Source of the DNA: Cylicocyclus nassatus
Lineage: Eukaryota; Nematoda; Chromadorea; Rhabditida; Strongylidae
Length of the DNA: 64,000 bases
Reading direction: 5' to 3'
Assembly (NCBI GenBank): GCA_958299035.1
Contig: CATQJL010000305.1
Location: 72,756,792 to 72,820,791 of the forward strand
This document shows positions 1 to 12,459 of the stretch, piece after piece (position 1 is the stretch's first letter; each line of letters starts with the position of its first letter). The notes beneath the pieces are model-generated. The model was given only the letters and a program-made list of their open reading frames with translations. It ran no database searches and was not told the DNA's origin. The translations under genes were made by a program, and so were the position numbers.

Positions 1-1010
1 CGAGGGAGAGACTTTGGCCTAAAAAGTCTCCCCCCCGGTCATACGTCGAAGAAGGCCCCAAACCCCCATATGTCATATATCATCTGAAAGCCCTTGATGA
101 GAGGAATCTAACCTATGAAGTCGCAACATGATTCATGGAGTTCTGGAGAAGTTACGAGCTGTTGAAGTTCAAAAAGCTGTTTTTTACCTGCTTTTCCAAG
201 AGCCTGGATCTCGGCGGTGCTTTGATGAATTGGTACGTGTAAGATATATTCTAGTAGGGCAAACCTTACCCTAGAAAACCTATGAAGTCGCAACATCACA
301 CATCTTCACAATCAAGAGTTTTAGGAGTTCAAATGTCAGCGGTCAAAAATTAGCCTAAATTCGCCTAATTTTTCAAAATTCTCGTTCTCAGCGACCACTG
401 CTCTAATCGACCCGATTCTTTCACTATCTGTTAGAGCAACACTTACCCTTTAAAACCTATGAAGTCGCAGTTGCTGACATCTTCAACCACTTGGTTTATA
501 ACAGTGGCAATTTTGCATGATTTCTGGTTATTTTTTCATTCAAAATTCTGGTTCTCGGCAAATACTTCCTGGATCGACCACTTTCTTCGCAGTACGACAT
601 AACTAAATTTACTTAAAAAAATCTGTAGAGTGTCGTTGAGTTTCACTTCAAAATACACCATTTCATTGACACGTTTATTTCGGCCCTAAAGAGGACCGTT
701 TGGTCATAGCTTTTTAAATCGAAATTCGTCCCGAAGCTATCTTCTCCGATTTCGTGGAAAGGCGGAAAAGTGGATGCGTCCATGGCGGTGATGGCCTTCG
801 CTTCCGATGGGTGACGGCGAGTTCCTAAAACTGCAATACATATGTATATGCCTTCAATAATCCCTTTTGCGTTTGTTTTACTTATTTTCCTTCTTTATAT
901 TCAACAAAAAAATTTTCGCAAAAGTGAAGGTGGTCACTCTGTATCAGCTCAAAAGTGAAGGTAGGGGGAGACTTGGCTCCCCCTATCGCACCTCTGGGCG
1001 TGATGAAGTG
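1..1010. repeat. Partial arm of a long fold-back element
   Basis: This stretch matches, in direct orientation and with many differences, the right arm of the 3-kb fold-back element at 48781-51737. Shared blocks include 'tgaagtcgcagttgctgaca' near 460, 'attctggttctcggc' near 543 and the doublet of 'aaagtgaaggt'-type motifs near 930-965. The same blocks recur at 50500, 50577 and 51020. The copy is cut by the window edge on the left and fades near 1010 without a recognisable TTAGG terminus. I see no coding capacity; the short ORFs here are incidental. Confidence 0.7.
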
Positions 1011-1709
1011 TGAAGTCGCTCTATTGAAAAGTTGTCAGATTCTGTCACATAAAAGCAAAAAGTTTCTGGTACTGACCAGATTGCTATGAACAGTGGAGAA
1101 ATCCTGAAAAAAGAGATGAGCACGGAGCACTCCCAAACGCAAATTTGATATCTACTTTCTCTGTCTTTGAGACCATCTTTTATAGAGAAATATTACCAAA
1201 AGCCTTTACTCATCAAATCTCAGACAGCTTTGTTTATAAGCAGAATAATGCTTTGTAAGACGACATACCCCCTCGATTATGTAATTTTGAACTGAAACTT
1301 CAGCATCCATATATGTCCGGTCAAGGTGAAAAGTGGTAATTAAGGGTTTTCTAACGTGTTATTCGCGAATATTAGCAGCTCTGTTTTGATTTAGTTTTTT
1401 CAGTAGAGTTCATTGTTAATTTGGAAAGACTGGAAAACAAACAAAAAAATTTGCTTCAGTTATGAAGACTGATTGAATTCGACTATCAAACTATTGCATT
1501 TCAACATTTTTTAATTCAATAAACAAAAAGAATCAATACTCTGAAAATGGAAATGACTCCGGACTGATCAGCTATGCATAAGGTGCTGACTAGTGTTCCT
1601 GACAACTCATGATACCAAGGATACACTGCGGTAAGTCTTGGGCAGGTAAGTTCCCTCACTGAGGGGATGTGCACAAACACACAAACACACAGATTTTCTG
1701 CCTTATATA
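1011..1709. other. Unassigned spacer
   Basis: AT-rich sequence with no recognisable gene, RNA or element end. It ends with a short CA run at 1672-1690 just before the next transposon. Confidence 0.5.
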
Positions 1710-2726
1710 TTAGGTCATTCCGAAAGTAATTTCGCTTTTTCAAAGGGGCGCCACATTTGATGGAAGAAAGGTTTCTAAGAGCTCTTGGAAGCATTCGATG
1801 CAGAATTTCATTCTCTTTCCCAAGGTTATGGAAATGTTGCAAAGCATTCAATGAGCTTTCAGAAAATAACCAAAATCTGCGACCCATGCTTTTTGAGATG
1901 GTCAAGTTTCGCGATTTTTTCAAACTTTCATATCAGTCCTCAGAAGGAGATCAAGTAACGGCTCGATAGAGTAAACCTTACAGAATACAGTGTTACTTTT
2001 TCTTTTTCTCGCGGCTCGCCGTAATTTTTTAACAGATTTTTCAACAGAACCATCGGATTTTGGCAGGTCCTTCTCAGCCACAATCGCATCAAACATCATA
2101 ATTTTTCGTAATTTGAGACTATTAAGATGGTATTATAAGCTAGCATCAATTTTACAAAGCAGGTGAGGGTTTGCGGGTTCAAAATATCAAATTTCGAGAT
2201 TTTCGGATACAGCCTGGGGCTCGCAAAAAAAGGGGTTATGATGATTTCTCCCCGGAAACTAAACGAATCGGAAACAAAAAACACCTGCTAGAAAGAGGAG
2301 TAAATGCTGCATCGAATAGTGCGCGAGCTGCTCTTCTTTTGATGTTCTACGAGGATTTAGCTGCCCAATTATTAAAATCGGTAGCACCAGTTAAAATTCT
2401 GTTGAAAATGTATGACAAACTATGGAAAGGAGAAAAAAGCAGTACTGAATTCTGTAAGGTTTGCTCTATCGAACCGTTACTTGAACTCCTTCTGAGGACT
2501 GATATGAAAGTTTGAAAAAATCGCGAAAATTGACCATCTCAAAAGGCATGGGTCGCAGATTTTGGTTATTTTCTGAAAGCTCGTTGACTGTTTTGCAACA
2601 TTTTCATAATCTTTGGAAAGTGAATGAAATTCTGCATCGAATGCTTCCAAGATCTCTTAGAAGCCTTCCTTCCTTCAAATGTGGCGCCCGTTTGAAAAAA
2701 GCGAAATTACTTTCGGAATGACCTAA
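1710..2726. mobile_element. Mariner-like fold-back element, family A copy 1
   Basis: The left end begins TTAGGTCATTCCGAAAGTAA and the right end is its reverse complement, finishing at ...CCTAA. TA flanks both sides, as expected for Tc1/mariner insertion. The inverted repeats are long: roughly 1710-2020 pairs with 2425-2726, including a conserved subterminal block 'cgatagagtaaacctta' near 1963 that reappears inverted near 2458. The centre carries no readable transposase or DDD/DDE domain, so the element is probably non-autonomous. The same family recurs at 3183, 4448, 19310 and 22194. Confidence 0.85.
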
Positions 2727-3040
2727 TATATGTATATATATATTAGGTTGTCCCGAAAGTTCGTTCGCACCATTTTCAAAAAAAACTTCTTTAAAAAAAA
2801 ACTTCTTCAAAAAACTTTAACTTCCTTCCCTCACAATGATTTTGCGCAATTCAAATTTTATTAGAAAGCGTAATGCATGTAGTTTCCAATAGTGTCCTGG
2901 CGACTTTCCAGCATGTTCAGATTGCAGAGAGAAAAATGAAAGAACGAGAACATCTGAAATTCGCAATTTTTGAGCAAAAATTCTAGAAATTCAGAAACTG
3001 TGCGATAAAATCCAGAACAGCCATCATCCTAAGTTTTCTT

Positions 3041-3182
3041 ATATTTTAACATCAACTGAGCTAAGTTTGTGCTGATTGAGCCCTTCTTTCAAAAGTTACG
3101 ATTTTTTGAGAAACATGCCGAGAAATCAACTTCCTAAGAATTCTAAAGAAATCGATTACTTAACTCAGTTGATGTTAAAATA
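3041..3182. repeat. Small palindrome at the centre of the family B element
   Basis: Inverted repeat: 'tattttaacatcaactgag' near 3042 pairs with 'ctcagttgatgttaaaata' ending at 3182, around a loop of about 100 bases. It could be the natural tip of the family B fold-back or a separate small MITE. Confidence 0.6.
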
Positions 3183-4173
3183 TTAAGTCATTCCGAAAGT
3201 AATTTCGCTTTTTTCAAACGGACGCCACATGTGATGGAACAAATGTTCCTAAAAGATCTTGGAGGTATTCGATGCAGAATTTTGCCCTCTTTCTAATGAT
3301 TATAAAATTATTGCAGCATATTCAATGACCTTTCAAATAACCAAAATCTGCGACCCATGCTATCTGAGATGGTCAAGTTTCACGATTTTTTAAAACTTTC
3401 ACATCAATCCTCAAAAAAAGATCAAGTAACGATTCGATAGAGTAAACCTTATAGAATACAGAACTACTTTTTTTTCTTCCTTGCAACGCGCCGTAATATT
3501 TTTTTTAGATTTTTTAACAGAACTATCGGATTTTGGCAGGCCCACCTCGGCCACAATCGCATCAAACATCAAAATTTTTCGGAATTTGAGCCTACCAAGA
3601 TGGTACTATGAGTTAGCATTGAATTTACAAAGCAAGTGGGGGTTTACGGGTTCGAAATATCAAATTTCGAGTTTTTCGGGTACAGCCTGAGGCTAGCTAA
3701 AAAAAATGAGTTATGATGATTTCTCCTCGGAAACTAAACGAATCTGAAACAAAAAACACCTATTAGGAAGAGGAGAAAATGCTGCTTCGAATAGTGCGCG
3801 AGCTGCCTTTCTTTTGATGTTTTACGAGGATTTAGCTGCTCAAGTACGGAAATCGGTAGCATCAGTTAAAATTCTGTTAAAAATGTATGACAAGCTATGG
3901 AAAGGAGAAAAAAGTAATATTGTATTCTATAAGGTTTACTCTGTCGGATCGTTACTTGAAATCCTTCTGAGGATTGATATGGAAGTTTTAAAAAAATCGT
4001 GAAACTTGACCATCTCAAAAAGCATAGGTCGCAAATTTTGGTTATTTTCTGAAAGCTCATTGACAGTTTTGCAACAGTTTCATAACCTTTAGAAAGAGAA
4101 TGATCTGCATCGAATGCACCGTCAAATGTGGTGCCCGTATGAAAAAAGCGAAATTACTTTCGGAATGACCTAA
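3183..4173. mobile_element. Family A fold-back element, copy 2, nested in family B
   Basis: It begins TTAAGTCATTCCGAAAGT and ends ...ACTTTCGGAATGACCTAA. TA at 3181-3182 and 4174-4175 forms the target duplication inside the family B palindrome. The arms and the subterminal 'cgatagagtaaacctta' block match copy 1, with many substitutions. No coding potential. Confidence 0.85.
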
Positions 4174-4447
4174 TATAAGGAAACTTAGGATAATGGCTGT
4201 TCTGGATTTTATCGCACAGTTTCTGAATTTCTAGAATTTTTGCTCAAAAATTCCGAATTTCAGATGTTCTCGTTCTTTCATTTTTATCTCTGCAATCTGA
4301 ACATGCTGGAAAGTCGTCAAAAGATTGTTGGAAACTACATGCATTACGCTTTCTAACAAAATTTGAATTGCGCAAAATCATTGTGAGGAAAGGAAGTTAT
4401 GATTTTTTGAAAATGGTGCGAACGAACTTTCGGGACAACCTAATATA

Positions 4448-5469
4448 TTAGGTCGTCCCGAAAGTATTTTCGCTTTTTTCAAACGGTTGCCACCATCGAT
4501 GGAACAAACCTTTCTGTGAGTTCAGGCAGCGTTCGATGCAGAATTTCATTCTCTTTCCAATGGTTATAAAACTGTTGCAAAATAGTCAATGAGCTTCCAA
4601 AACATAACCAAAATCTGCGACCCATGCTATCTGAGATGGTCATGTTTCACGATTTTTCAAAGCTTTCATATCAATCCTCAGAAGGAGCTCAAGTAACGTT
4701 TCGATAGAGTAAGCCTCATAGAATACAGTATCTCTTTTTTCTCTTTCTCGTAGCTCGCCGTAATTTTTTTAAAAGATTTTTTTAACAAAGCCATCGGATT
4801 TTGGCAGTCCCACCTCAGCCACAATCGTATCAAACATCAGTAGTTACTCGGAATTTCAAGCTTTCAAGATGATATATGACTTAATATTGAATTTATAAAG
4901 CAAGTGAGAATTTACGAATTCGAAATATCAAATTTCGAGTTTTCCGGGTACAGCCAGCCTGGGGGCTCCTCAAAAAAATGAATTGTGATGATTTTATCCC
5001 CGAAAACTAAACGAATCGGAAACAAAAAACACCCATTAAAAAGAGGAGAAAATGCTGCATCAAACAGCACCCGAGCTGCTCTTCCTTTGATGTTCTACAA
5101 GGGTTTAGCTGTCCAAGTATGGAAATCGGTAGCATCAGTTAGAATTCTATTAAAAATGTATGACAAGCTATGAAAAAGAGAAAAAAATTGCACTGTATTC
5201 TATGAAGTTTACTCTATCGAATCGTTACTTGAACTCCTTCTGAGGATTGATATGAAAGTTTTAAAAAATCGTGAAACATGACCATCTCAAAAAGCATGGG
5301 TCGCAGGCTTTGGTTATTTTCTGAAAGCTCATTGATTGTTTTGCAACAGTTTTACAACCATTAGAAAGAGAATGAAATCCTGCATCGAAGCTACCAAGAC
5401 CTCTTAGAAAGGTTTGTTTCATCGATTGTGGCAACCGTTTAAAGCGAAAATACTTTCGGGACGACCTAA
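4448..5469. mobile_element. Family A fold-back element, copy 3
   Basis: It begins TTAGGTCGTCCCGAAAGTAT and ends with the reverse complement at 5469. Only 4 bases of TA-type sequence separate it from the end of the family B element, so the two abut. The long arms pair as in copy 1, and the interior shares the 'ccatcggattttggca' block near 4791. No transposase. Confidence 0.85.
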
Positions 5470-5470
5470 T

Positions 5471-5706
5471 ATCCTTACTATAATATACACTGGATCCTTT
5501 CAAGCGCGACGGCAGAGTATTCTGCGTCCTTCCTATCCTTAAGCCCAGCGTGACGGAGGGTCCAGTTGCTGAAGGAATCCAGAAAAAGGAATCCTTACTA
5601 TAATATACACTGGATCCTTTCAAGCGCGACGGCAGAGTATTCTGCGTCCTTCCTATCCTTAAACCCAGCGTGACGGAGGGTCCAGTTGCTGAAGGAATCC
5701 AGAAAA
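5471..5706. repeat. 120-base tandem duplication
   Basis: The unit starting 'atccttactataatatacac' at 5471 is repeated at 5591 with almost no change (one difference seen: 'cttaag' versus 'cttaaa'). It begins right after the terminus of the preceding fold-back element. No coding role is evident. Confidence 0.85.
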
Positions 5707-6324
5707 ATGAATGCGAAAATATAACGGCGCTCAGTGATGGCGAGAAGAGAGGCCAGTAGCCATTATGCCGGCGAGAGATTCGCTCGCACTATGGGTCCCG
5801 CACGGAGCGGATATTTTTCAACATTGAGTTAAGCGGCTAACATTTGACACAGGGGTGTATGTGTGGAAGCTGATCACAAAAACATTAAATTTCAGATTAT
5901 CGATTACCTGTATGTGTATGTGTAGTATATATGCAGTCATTGAACTGGGCGAGAGATTGTTGTTGTGTTTCTGTCACAGTGGCTGTCGCTGATGGGGTAC
6001 GAAGAAAGTTATTGATCGCCTGAGTCATTCTGTGCTGTTGTGCACACATGCAAGCGTGTTTTATTGCTTAATCCATTATTGGAGCTCACGGCTTTTCCTT
6101 GACCCTTCTTGTAACATTTCATCACAAAACTTCTATCCTGGACTCACAGAGCATGATATTTCGCACAATAATGCAGTTCGTGAGCATCCAGATTCAACCT
6201 TTTGTGGAATAGAGTCCTCATCTCGTAACTTTTTTCCTCAAAGTTCAAAGAAATTCGCGAAAAATTTGTTTTTTTCGAATATTGCTGAATCTTTTTAGCG
6301 TTAATCAGACTCTTTAATCAGGTG
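5707..6324. other. Unassigned spacer
   Basis: Contains 'gacacaggggtgtatgtgt' near 5846 and 'cagattatcgattacctgta' near 5894, which resemble parts of the Helitron interior at 20520-20590. It may be a worn Helitron relic. No gene recognised. Confidence 0.3.
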
Positions 6325-7990
6325 CCTAGGGGAGATAGGGTTCGCGAGCATTCAGAATTGATTTTGGTCCCAAGGCCGGCGAAAAACGGTTTTGAAAGGT
6401 TTCATCCTTTTTTTGCTCAGTTGTCAGGGCATTAAAAAACTCATTTTCGGTGCCAGAGAACTTTCCACGCGGTAAACGGAGACTTCAGTCAGGTTTGGAT
6501 GGGAGATAGAGTTGGCGTGCATTAATGATTTTGTTTTCGAGGGTAGGGGAAAAACGATTTTTGTGCGGAGTTTTGTTTAGAAAGGTCCCATCCCTTTTTT
6601 TGCTCAATTGTCAGGGAAATCCATAAAAAAGCTCATTTTTCTTTCGAATTTACTGACCATCTTAGCGGCAAACTGTGTCTTCAGTCAATGGCAGATAGGG
6701 TTCGCGAGAATTCAGAATTGATTTTGGTCCCGAATGCCGACGAAAAACGGTATTCAAAAGGTTCCATCCTTTTTTTGCTCACTTGTAAGGGAATTCATTT
6801 GAAAAAACTCATTTTTCGGCTACCAGAGAACTTCCCAAGAGGTAAACGGAGACTCAGTCAGATTTGGATGGGAGATAGGGTTCGCGTGCATTCACTGATT
6901 TTGTTTCCGAGGGTAGGCGAAAAACGATTTTTGTGTGGAGTTTTGTTTAGAAAGGTCCCATCCCTTTTTTTGCTCAATTGTCAGGGAAATCCACAAAAAG
7001 CTCATTTTTCTTTCGAATTTACTGACCATCCTAGCAGCAAACTGTGTCTTCAGTAGATTTGGATGGGAGATAGGATTCGCAAGAATTCAGAATTAATTTT
7101 AGTCATAAGGGCCGGCGAAAAACGGTATTTGAAAGGTCCCATCCCCCTTTTCGCTCAATTGTCAGGGAATTCATAAAAAACTCATTTTCGGATGGGAGAT
7201 AGGGTTCGCGTGCATTCAACTGATTTTTTTCCCGAGGGTAGGCGAAAAACGATTTTTGTGAAGTGGAGTTTCGTTTAGAAAGGTCCCATCCCTTTTTTGC
7301 TCAAATGTCAGGGAATTCATTTAAAAAACTCATTTTTCGGATACCAGAGAAGTTTTCAAGCGGTAAGCGGAGACTTCAGTCAGGTTTGGATGGGAGATAG
7401 GGTTCGCGTGCATTCAACTGATTTTATTTCTTAGGGTAGGCGAAAAACGATTTTTGTGAAGTGGAGTTTTGTTTAGAAAGGTCCCATCCCTTTTTTTGCT
7501 CAGTTGTCATAGAAATCCATAAAAAGCTCGTTTTTTTTGAATATTGCTGAACCTTCCTCGCGGCAAACTTAGTCTTCAGTCAGTTTTGGATGGGAGATAT
7601 GGTTCGCGAGCATTTGACTGATTTTGGTCGCGAGGGCCGGCGAGATGCGACGTGAGGAGTAGCGCCTCATTTTGATGGTTTTACTACATTCATTTTTCGA
7701 ACACGTTTGCTAAACATCTTGATCTTTTAACATTTGCACACTCAATCAGTTTTGTTCTTGAGGGAACTAGAATTTGTGAGCGATCAATCAGTTTGGGCTT
7801 AGTTAAAGGAGAAGTTTGGCGTCAGTGAAGTAGAGCCTCGTTTTGGAGATTTTATCTCTCTGCCGCTCGAATATTGTAAAAATTCATCAAACATGCGAGT
7901 AAGTATGCTTAAGTAGCCTGCTTTTACTGTCAAAAAACCTACCGTTTGATCTGTTTTGCTTAAGGGGATGTGAAATGACATTCTGCGCAG
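6325..7990. repeat. Degenerate tandem repeat, unit about 170-200 bases
   Basis: The motif 'gggagatagggttcgcg' or a close variant recurs near 6329, 6500, 6688, 6870, 7064, 7190, 7390 and 7589, so spacing is mostly 171-200 bases with one short 126-base unit. Each unit also carries 'gaaaggtcccatccctttt' and 'gcgaaaaacg'. Copies after 7600 are very worn. Short open frames inside are by-products of the repeat. Confidence 0.8.
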
Positions 7991-10900
7991 TAGAATTCGT
8001 TTTGAAAATTCTTTCACTTTTTGCGGACAAATTTCAACAAAATCTATGATAACTGCTTCGTACGCAAATGTTCTGGCCCACTATTCTCTCAAACTCATCG
8101 CGGAAAGGCAGTGCACGGCCAGATTTGAGAGCAGCCAGTCTTAATTTTATTGAAGCGGCTTGCACATGCCAACCATAGCCCGACTGCAGCTGCAAATATT
8201 GCTTCTCAAGCGAGAAAACTTCAGAAGCCTGAACAGATACGCCCCAGGGACTTTGTGGGCGCGAAATTTGCGAAGCTCCAAGGTTTCATAGACAAAGTTT
8301 GACATCTGTCGAAAAATCTTTTGGGTTTTTTCTGACTAAAGAATCCCTACTTTTGCCAGAAAAGAAAACAGCAGGGCGAGCATGTTCTTCTGAAAGGGGC
8401 CAGGGACTTTATGGGCGCGAAATTTAGCAAATTCCAACCCGAAAAGAATACAGCAGGGCGGATATGGTCAATGAGGAATTCCTACTTTTGCCCGAAAAGA
8501 AAACAGCAGGGCGGATATGGTTTCCTTGGAAGGGTCCAGAGACTTTATGGGCGCGAAATTTAGAAAGTTCCAAAGTTTCATAGACAAAATTTGACATCTG
8601 TCGAAAAATCTTTTGAGTTTTTTTCTGACTAAAGAATTCCTACTTTTGCCCGAAAAGAAAACACTAGGGCGAGCATGTTTTCCTGGAAGCTGCCAGCGAC
8701 TTTATGGGCGCGAAATTTGCAAAGTTCCAAGGTTTTACAAAGATTTATGTCGAAGAACTTTTAGCTTTTCCATAGAGGAATTCCTACTCTTTCCCAAAAG
8801 GAAAACAGTAGAGCGAACATGGTCCCCTTAGAAGGGTCCAGGGACTTTATGGGCGCGAAATTTAGGAAGTTCCAACCCGAAAAGAATACAGCAGGGCGGA
8901 TATGGTCAATGAGGAATTCCTACTTTTGCCCGAAAAGAAAACAGCAGGGCGGATATGGTTCCCTTGGAAGGGTCCAGGGACTTTATGAGCGCGAAATTTC
9001 GTTTTAAGTTTTTACAGACAAAATTTGACATCTGTCGAAAAAACTTTTGGTTTTTTTCTCACTAAAGAATTCCTACTTTTGCCCGAAAAGAAAACAACAC
9101 GGCGGATATGGTCCCCCTGGAAGGGTCCAGGGACTTTATGGGCGCGAAATTTAGGAAGTTCCAACCCGAAAAGAATACAGCAGGGCGGATATGGTCAGTG
9201 AGGAATTCCTACTTTTGCCCGAAAAGAAAACAGCAGGGCGGATATGGCCCCTTGGAAGGGTCCAGGGACTTTATGGGCGCGAAATTTAGGAAGTTCCAAC
9301 CCGAAAAGAATACAGCAGGGCGGATATGGTCAATGAGGAATTCCTACTTTTGCCCAAAAAGAAAACAGCAGGGCGGATATGGTCCCCTTGGAAGGGTCCA
9401 GGGACTTTATGGGCGCGAAATTTAGGAAGTTCCAACCCGAAAAGAATACAGCAGGGCGGATATGGTCAGTGAGGAATTCCTACTTTTGCCCGAAAAGAAA
9501 ACAGCAGGGCGGATATGGTTTCCTTGGAAGGGTCCAGAGACTTTATGGGCGCGAAATTTAGAAAGTTCCAAAGTTTCATAGACAAAATTTGACATCTGTC
9601 GAAAAATCTTTTGAGTTTTTTTCTGACTAAAGAATTCCTACTTTTGCCCGAAAAGAAAACACTAGGGCGAGCATGTTTTCCTGGAAGCTGCCAGCGACTT
9701 TATGGGCGCGAAATTTGCAAAGTTCCAAGGTTTTACAAAGATTTATGTCGAAGAACTTTTAGCTTTTCCATAGAGGAATTCCTACTCTTTCCCAAAAGGA
9801 AAACAGTAGAGCGAACATGGTCCCCTTAGAAGGGTCCAGGGACTTTATGGGCGCGAAATTTAGGAAGTTCCAACCCGAAAAGAATACAGCAGGGCGGATA
9901 TGGTCAATGAGGAATTCCTACTTTTGCCCGAAAAGAAAACAGCAGGGCGGATATGGTTCCCTTGGAAGGGTCCAGGGACTTTATGAGCGCGAAATTTCGT
10001 TTTAAGTTTTTACAGACAAAATTTGACATCTGTCGAAAAAACTTTTGGTTTTTTTCTCACTAAAGAATTCCTACTTTTGCCCGAAAAGAAAACAACACGG
10101 CGGATATGGTCCCCCTGGAAGGGTCCAGGGACTTTATGGGCGCGAAATTTAGGAAGTTCCAACCCGAAAAGAATACAGCAGGGCGGATATGGTCAGTGAG
10201 GAATTCCTACTTTTGCCCGAAAAGAAAACAACAGGGCGGATATGGCCCCTTGGAAGGGTCCAGGGACTTTATGGGCGCGAAATTTAGGAAGTTCCAACCC
10301 GAAAAGAATACAGCAGGGCGGATATGGTCAATGAGGAATTCCTACTTTTGCCCAAAAAGAAAACAGCAGGGCGGATATGGTCCCCTTGGAAGGGTCCAGG
10401 GACTTTATGGGCGCGAAATTTAGGAAGTTCCAACCCGAAAAGAATACAGCAGGGCGGATATGGTCAGTGAGGAATTCCTACTTTTGCCCGAAAAGAAAAC
10501 AGCAGGGCGGATATGGTTTCCTTGGAAGGGTCCAGAGACTTTATGGGCGCGAAATTTAGAAAGTTCCAAAGTTTCATAGACAAAATTTGACATCTGTCGA
10601 AAAAACTTTTGGTTTTTTTCTCACTAAAGAATTCCTACTTTTGCCCGAAAAGAAAACAACACGGCGGATATGGTCCCCCTGGAAGGGTCCAGGGACTTTA
10701 TGGGCGCGAAATTTAGGAAGTTCCAACCCGAAAAGAATACAGCAGGGCGGATATGGTCAATGAGGAATTCCTACTTTTGCCCAAAAAGAAAACAGCAGGG
10801 CGGATATGGTCCCCTTGGAAGGGTCCAGGGACTTTATGGGCGCGAAATTTAGGAAGTTCCAACCCGAAAAGAATACAGCAGGGCGGATATGGTCAGTGAG

Positions 10901-11308
10901 GAATTCCTACTTTTGCCCGAAAAGAAAACAGCAGGGCGGATATGGCCCCTTGGAAGGGTCCAGGGACTTTATGGGCGCGAAATTTAGGAAGTTCCAACCC
11001 GAAAAGAATACAGCAGGGCGGATATGGTCAATGAGGAATTCCTACTTTTGCCCAAAAAGAAAACAGCAGGGCGGATATGGTCCCCTTGGAAGGGTCCAGG
11101 GACTTTATGGGCGCGAAATTTAGGAAGTTCCAACCCGAAAAGAATACAGCAGGGCGGATATGGTCAGTGAGGAATTCCTACTTTTGCCCGAAAAGAAAAC
11201 AGCAGGGCGGATATGGTTTCCTTGGAAGGGTCCAGAGACTTTATGGGCGCGAAATTTAGAAAGTTCCAAAGTTTCATAGACAAAATTTGACATCTGTCGA
11301 AAAATCTT

Positions 11309-12459
11309 TTGAGTTTTTTTCTGACTAAAGAATTCCTACTTTTGCCCGAAAAGAAAACACTAGGGCGAGCATGTTTTCCTGGAAGCTGCCAGCGACTTTA
11401 TGGGCGCGAAATTTGCAAAGTTCCAAGGTTTTACAAAGATTTATGTCGAAGAACTTTTAGCTTTTCCATAGAGGAATTCCTACTCTTTCCCAAAAGGAAA
11501 ACAGTAGAGCGAACATGGTCCCCTTAGAAGGGTCCAGGGACTTTATGGGCGCTAAATTTAGGAAGTTCCAACCCGAAAAGAATACAGCAGGGCGGATATG
11601 GTCAGTGAGGAATTCCTACTTTTGCCCGAAAAGAAAACAGCAGGGCGGATATGGTTCCCTTGGAAGGGTCCAGGGACTTTATGAGCGCGAAATTTCGTTT
11701 TAAGTTTTTACAGACAAAATTTGACATCTGTCGAAAAAACTTTTGGTTTTTTTCTCACTAAAGAATTCCTACTTTTGCCCGAAAAGAAAACAACACGGCG
11801 GATATGGTCCCCCTGGAAGGGGCCAGGGACTTTGAGGGCGCGAGATTTCGTTTTAAGTTTTTACAGACAAAATTTGACATCTGTCGAAAAAACTTTTGGT
11901 TTTTTTCTCACTAAAGAATTCCTACTTTTGCCCGAAAAGAAAACAACACGGCGGATATGGTCCCCCTGGAAGGGTCCAGGGACTTTATGGGCGCGAAATT
12001 TAGGAAGTTCCAACCCGAAAAGAATACAGCAGGGCGGATATGGTCAGTGAGGAATTCCTACTTTTGCCCGAAAAGAAAACAGCAGGGCGGATATGGCCCC
12101 TTGGAAGGGTCCAGGGACTTTATGGGCGCGAAATTTAGGAAGTTCCAACCCGAAAAGAATACAGCAGGGCGGATATGGTCAATGAGGAATTCCTACTTTT
12201 GCCCAAAAAGAAAACAGCAGGGCGGATATGGTCCCCTTGGAAGGGTCCAGGGACTTTATGGGCGCGAAATTTAGGAAGTTCCAACCCGAAAAGAATACAG
12301 CAGGGCGGATATGGTCAGTGAGGAATTCCTACTTTTGCCCGAAAAGAAAACAGCAGGGCGGATATGGTTTCCTTGGAAGGGTCCAGAGACTTTATGGGCG
12401 CGAAATTTAGAAAGTTCCAAAGTTTCATAGACAAAATTTGACATCTGTCGAAAAATCTT
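11309..12459. repeat. 1151-base higher-order unit, copy 1
   Basis: Followed directly by a near-identical 1151-base unit. It differs from the 998-base unit by an extra 153-base monomer (about 11697-11849 to 11850-12002). Private variants include 'gcgctaaattt' near 11549 and 'ctttgagggcgcg' near 11831. Confidence 0.85.

Larger units (their letters stand above)
2743..4443. mobile_element. Mariner-like fold-back element, family B, split by a family A insertion
   Basis: The ends are TTAGGTTGTCCCGAAAGTTC and its reverse complement ending at 4443, with TA-rich flanks. The left arm is 2743-3040 and the right arm 4177-4443; they pair over most of their length, for example 'cagaacagccat' near 3012 against 'atggctgttctg' near 4192. 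The centre (3041-3182) is itself a palindrome. Copy 2 of family A is inserted inside it with a TA duplication. No transposase is visible. Confidence 0.85.

Noticed and set aside
1516..1923. 135-codon minus-strand frame over the left end of the first fold-back
   Set aside because: It crosses the transposon boundary and is not preserved in other family A copies.
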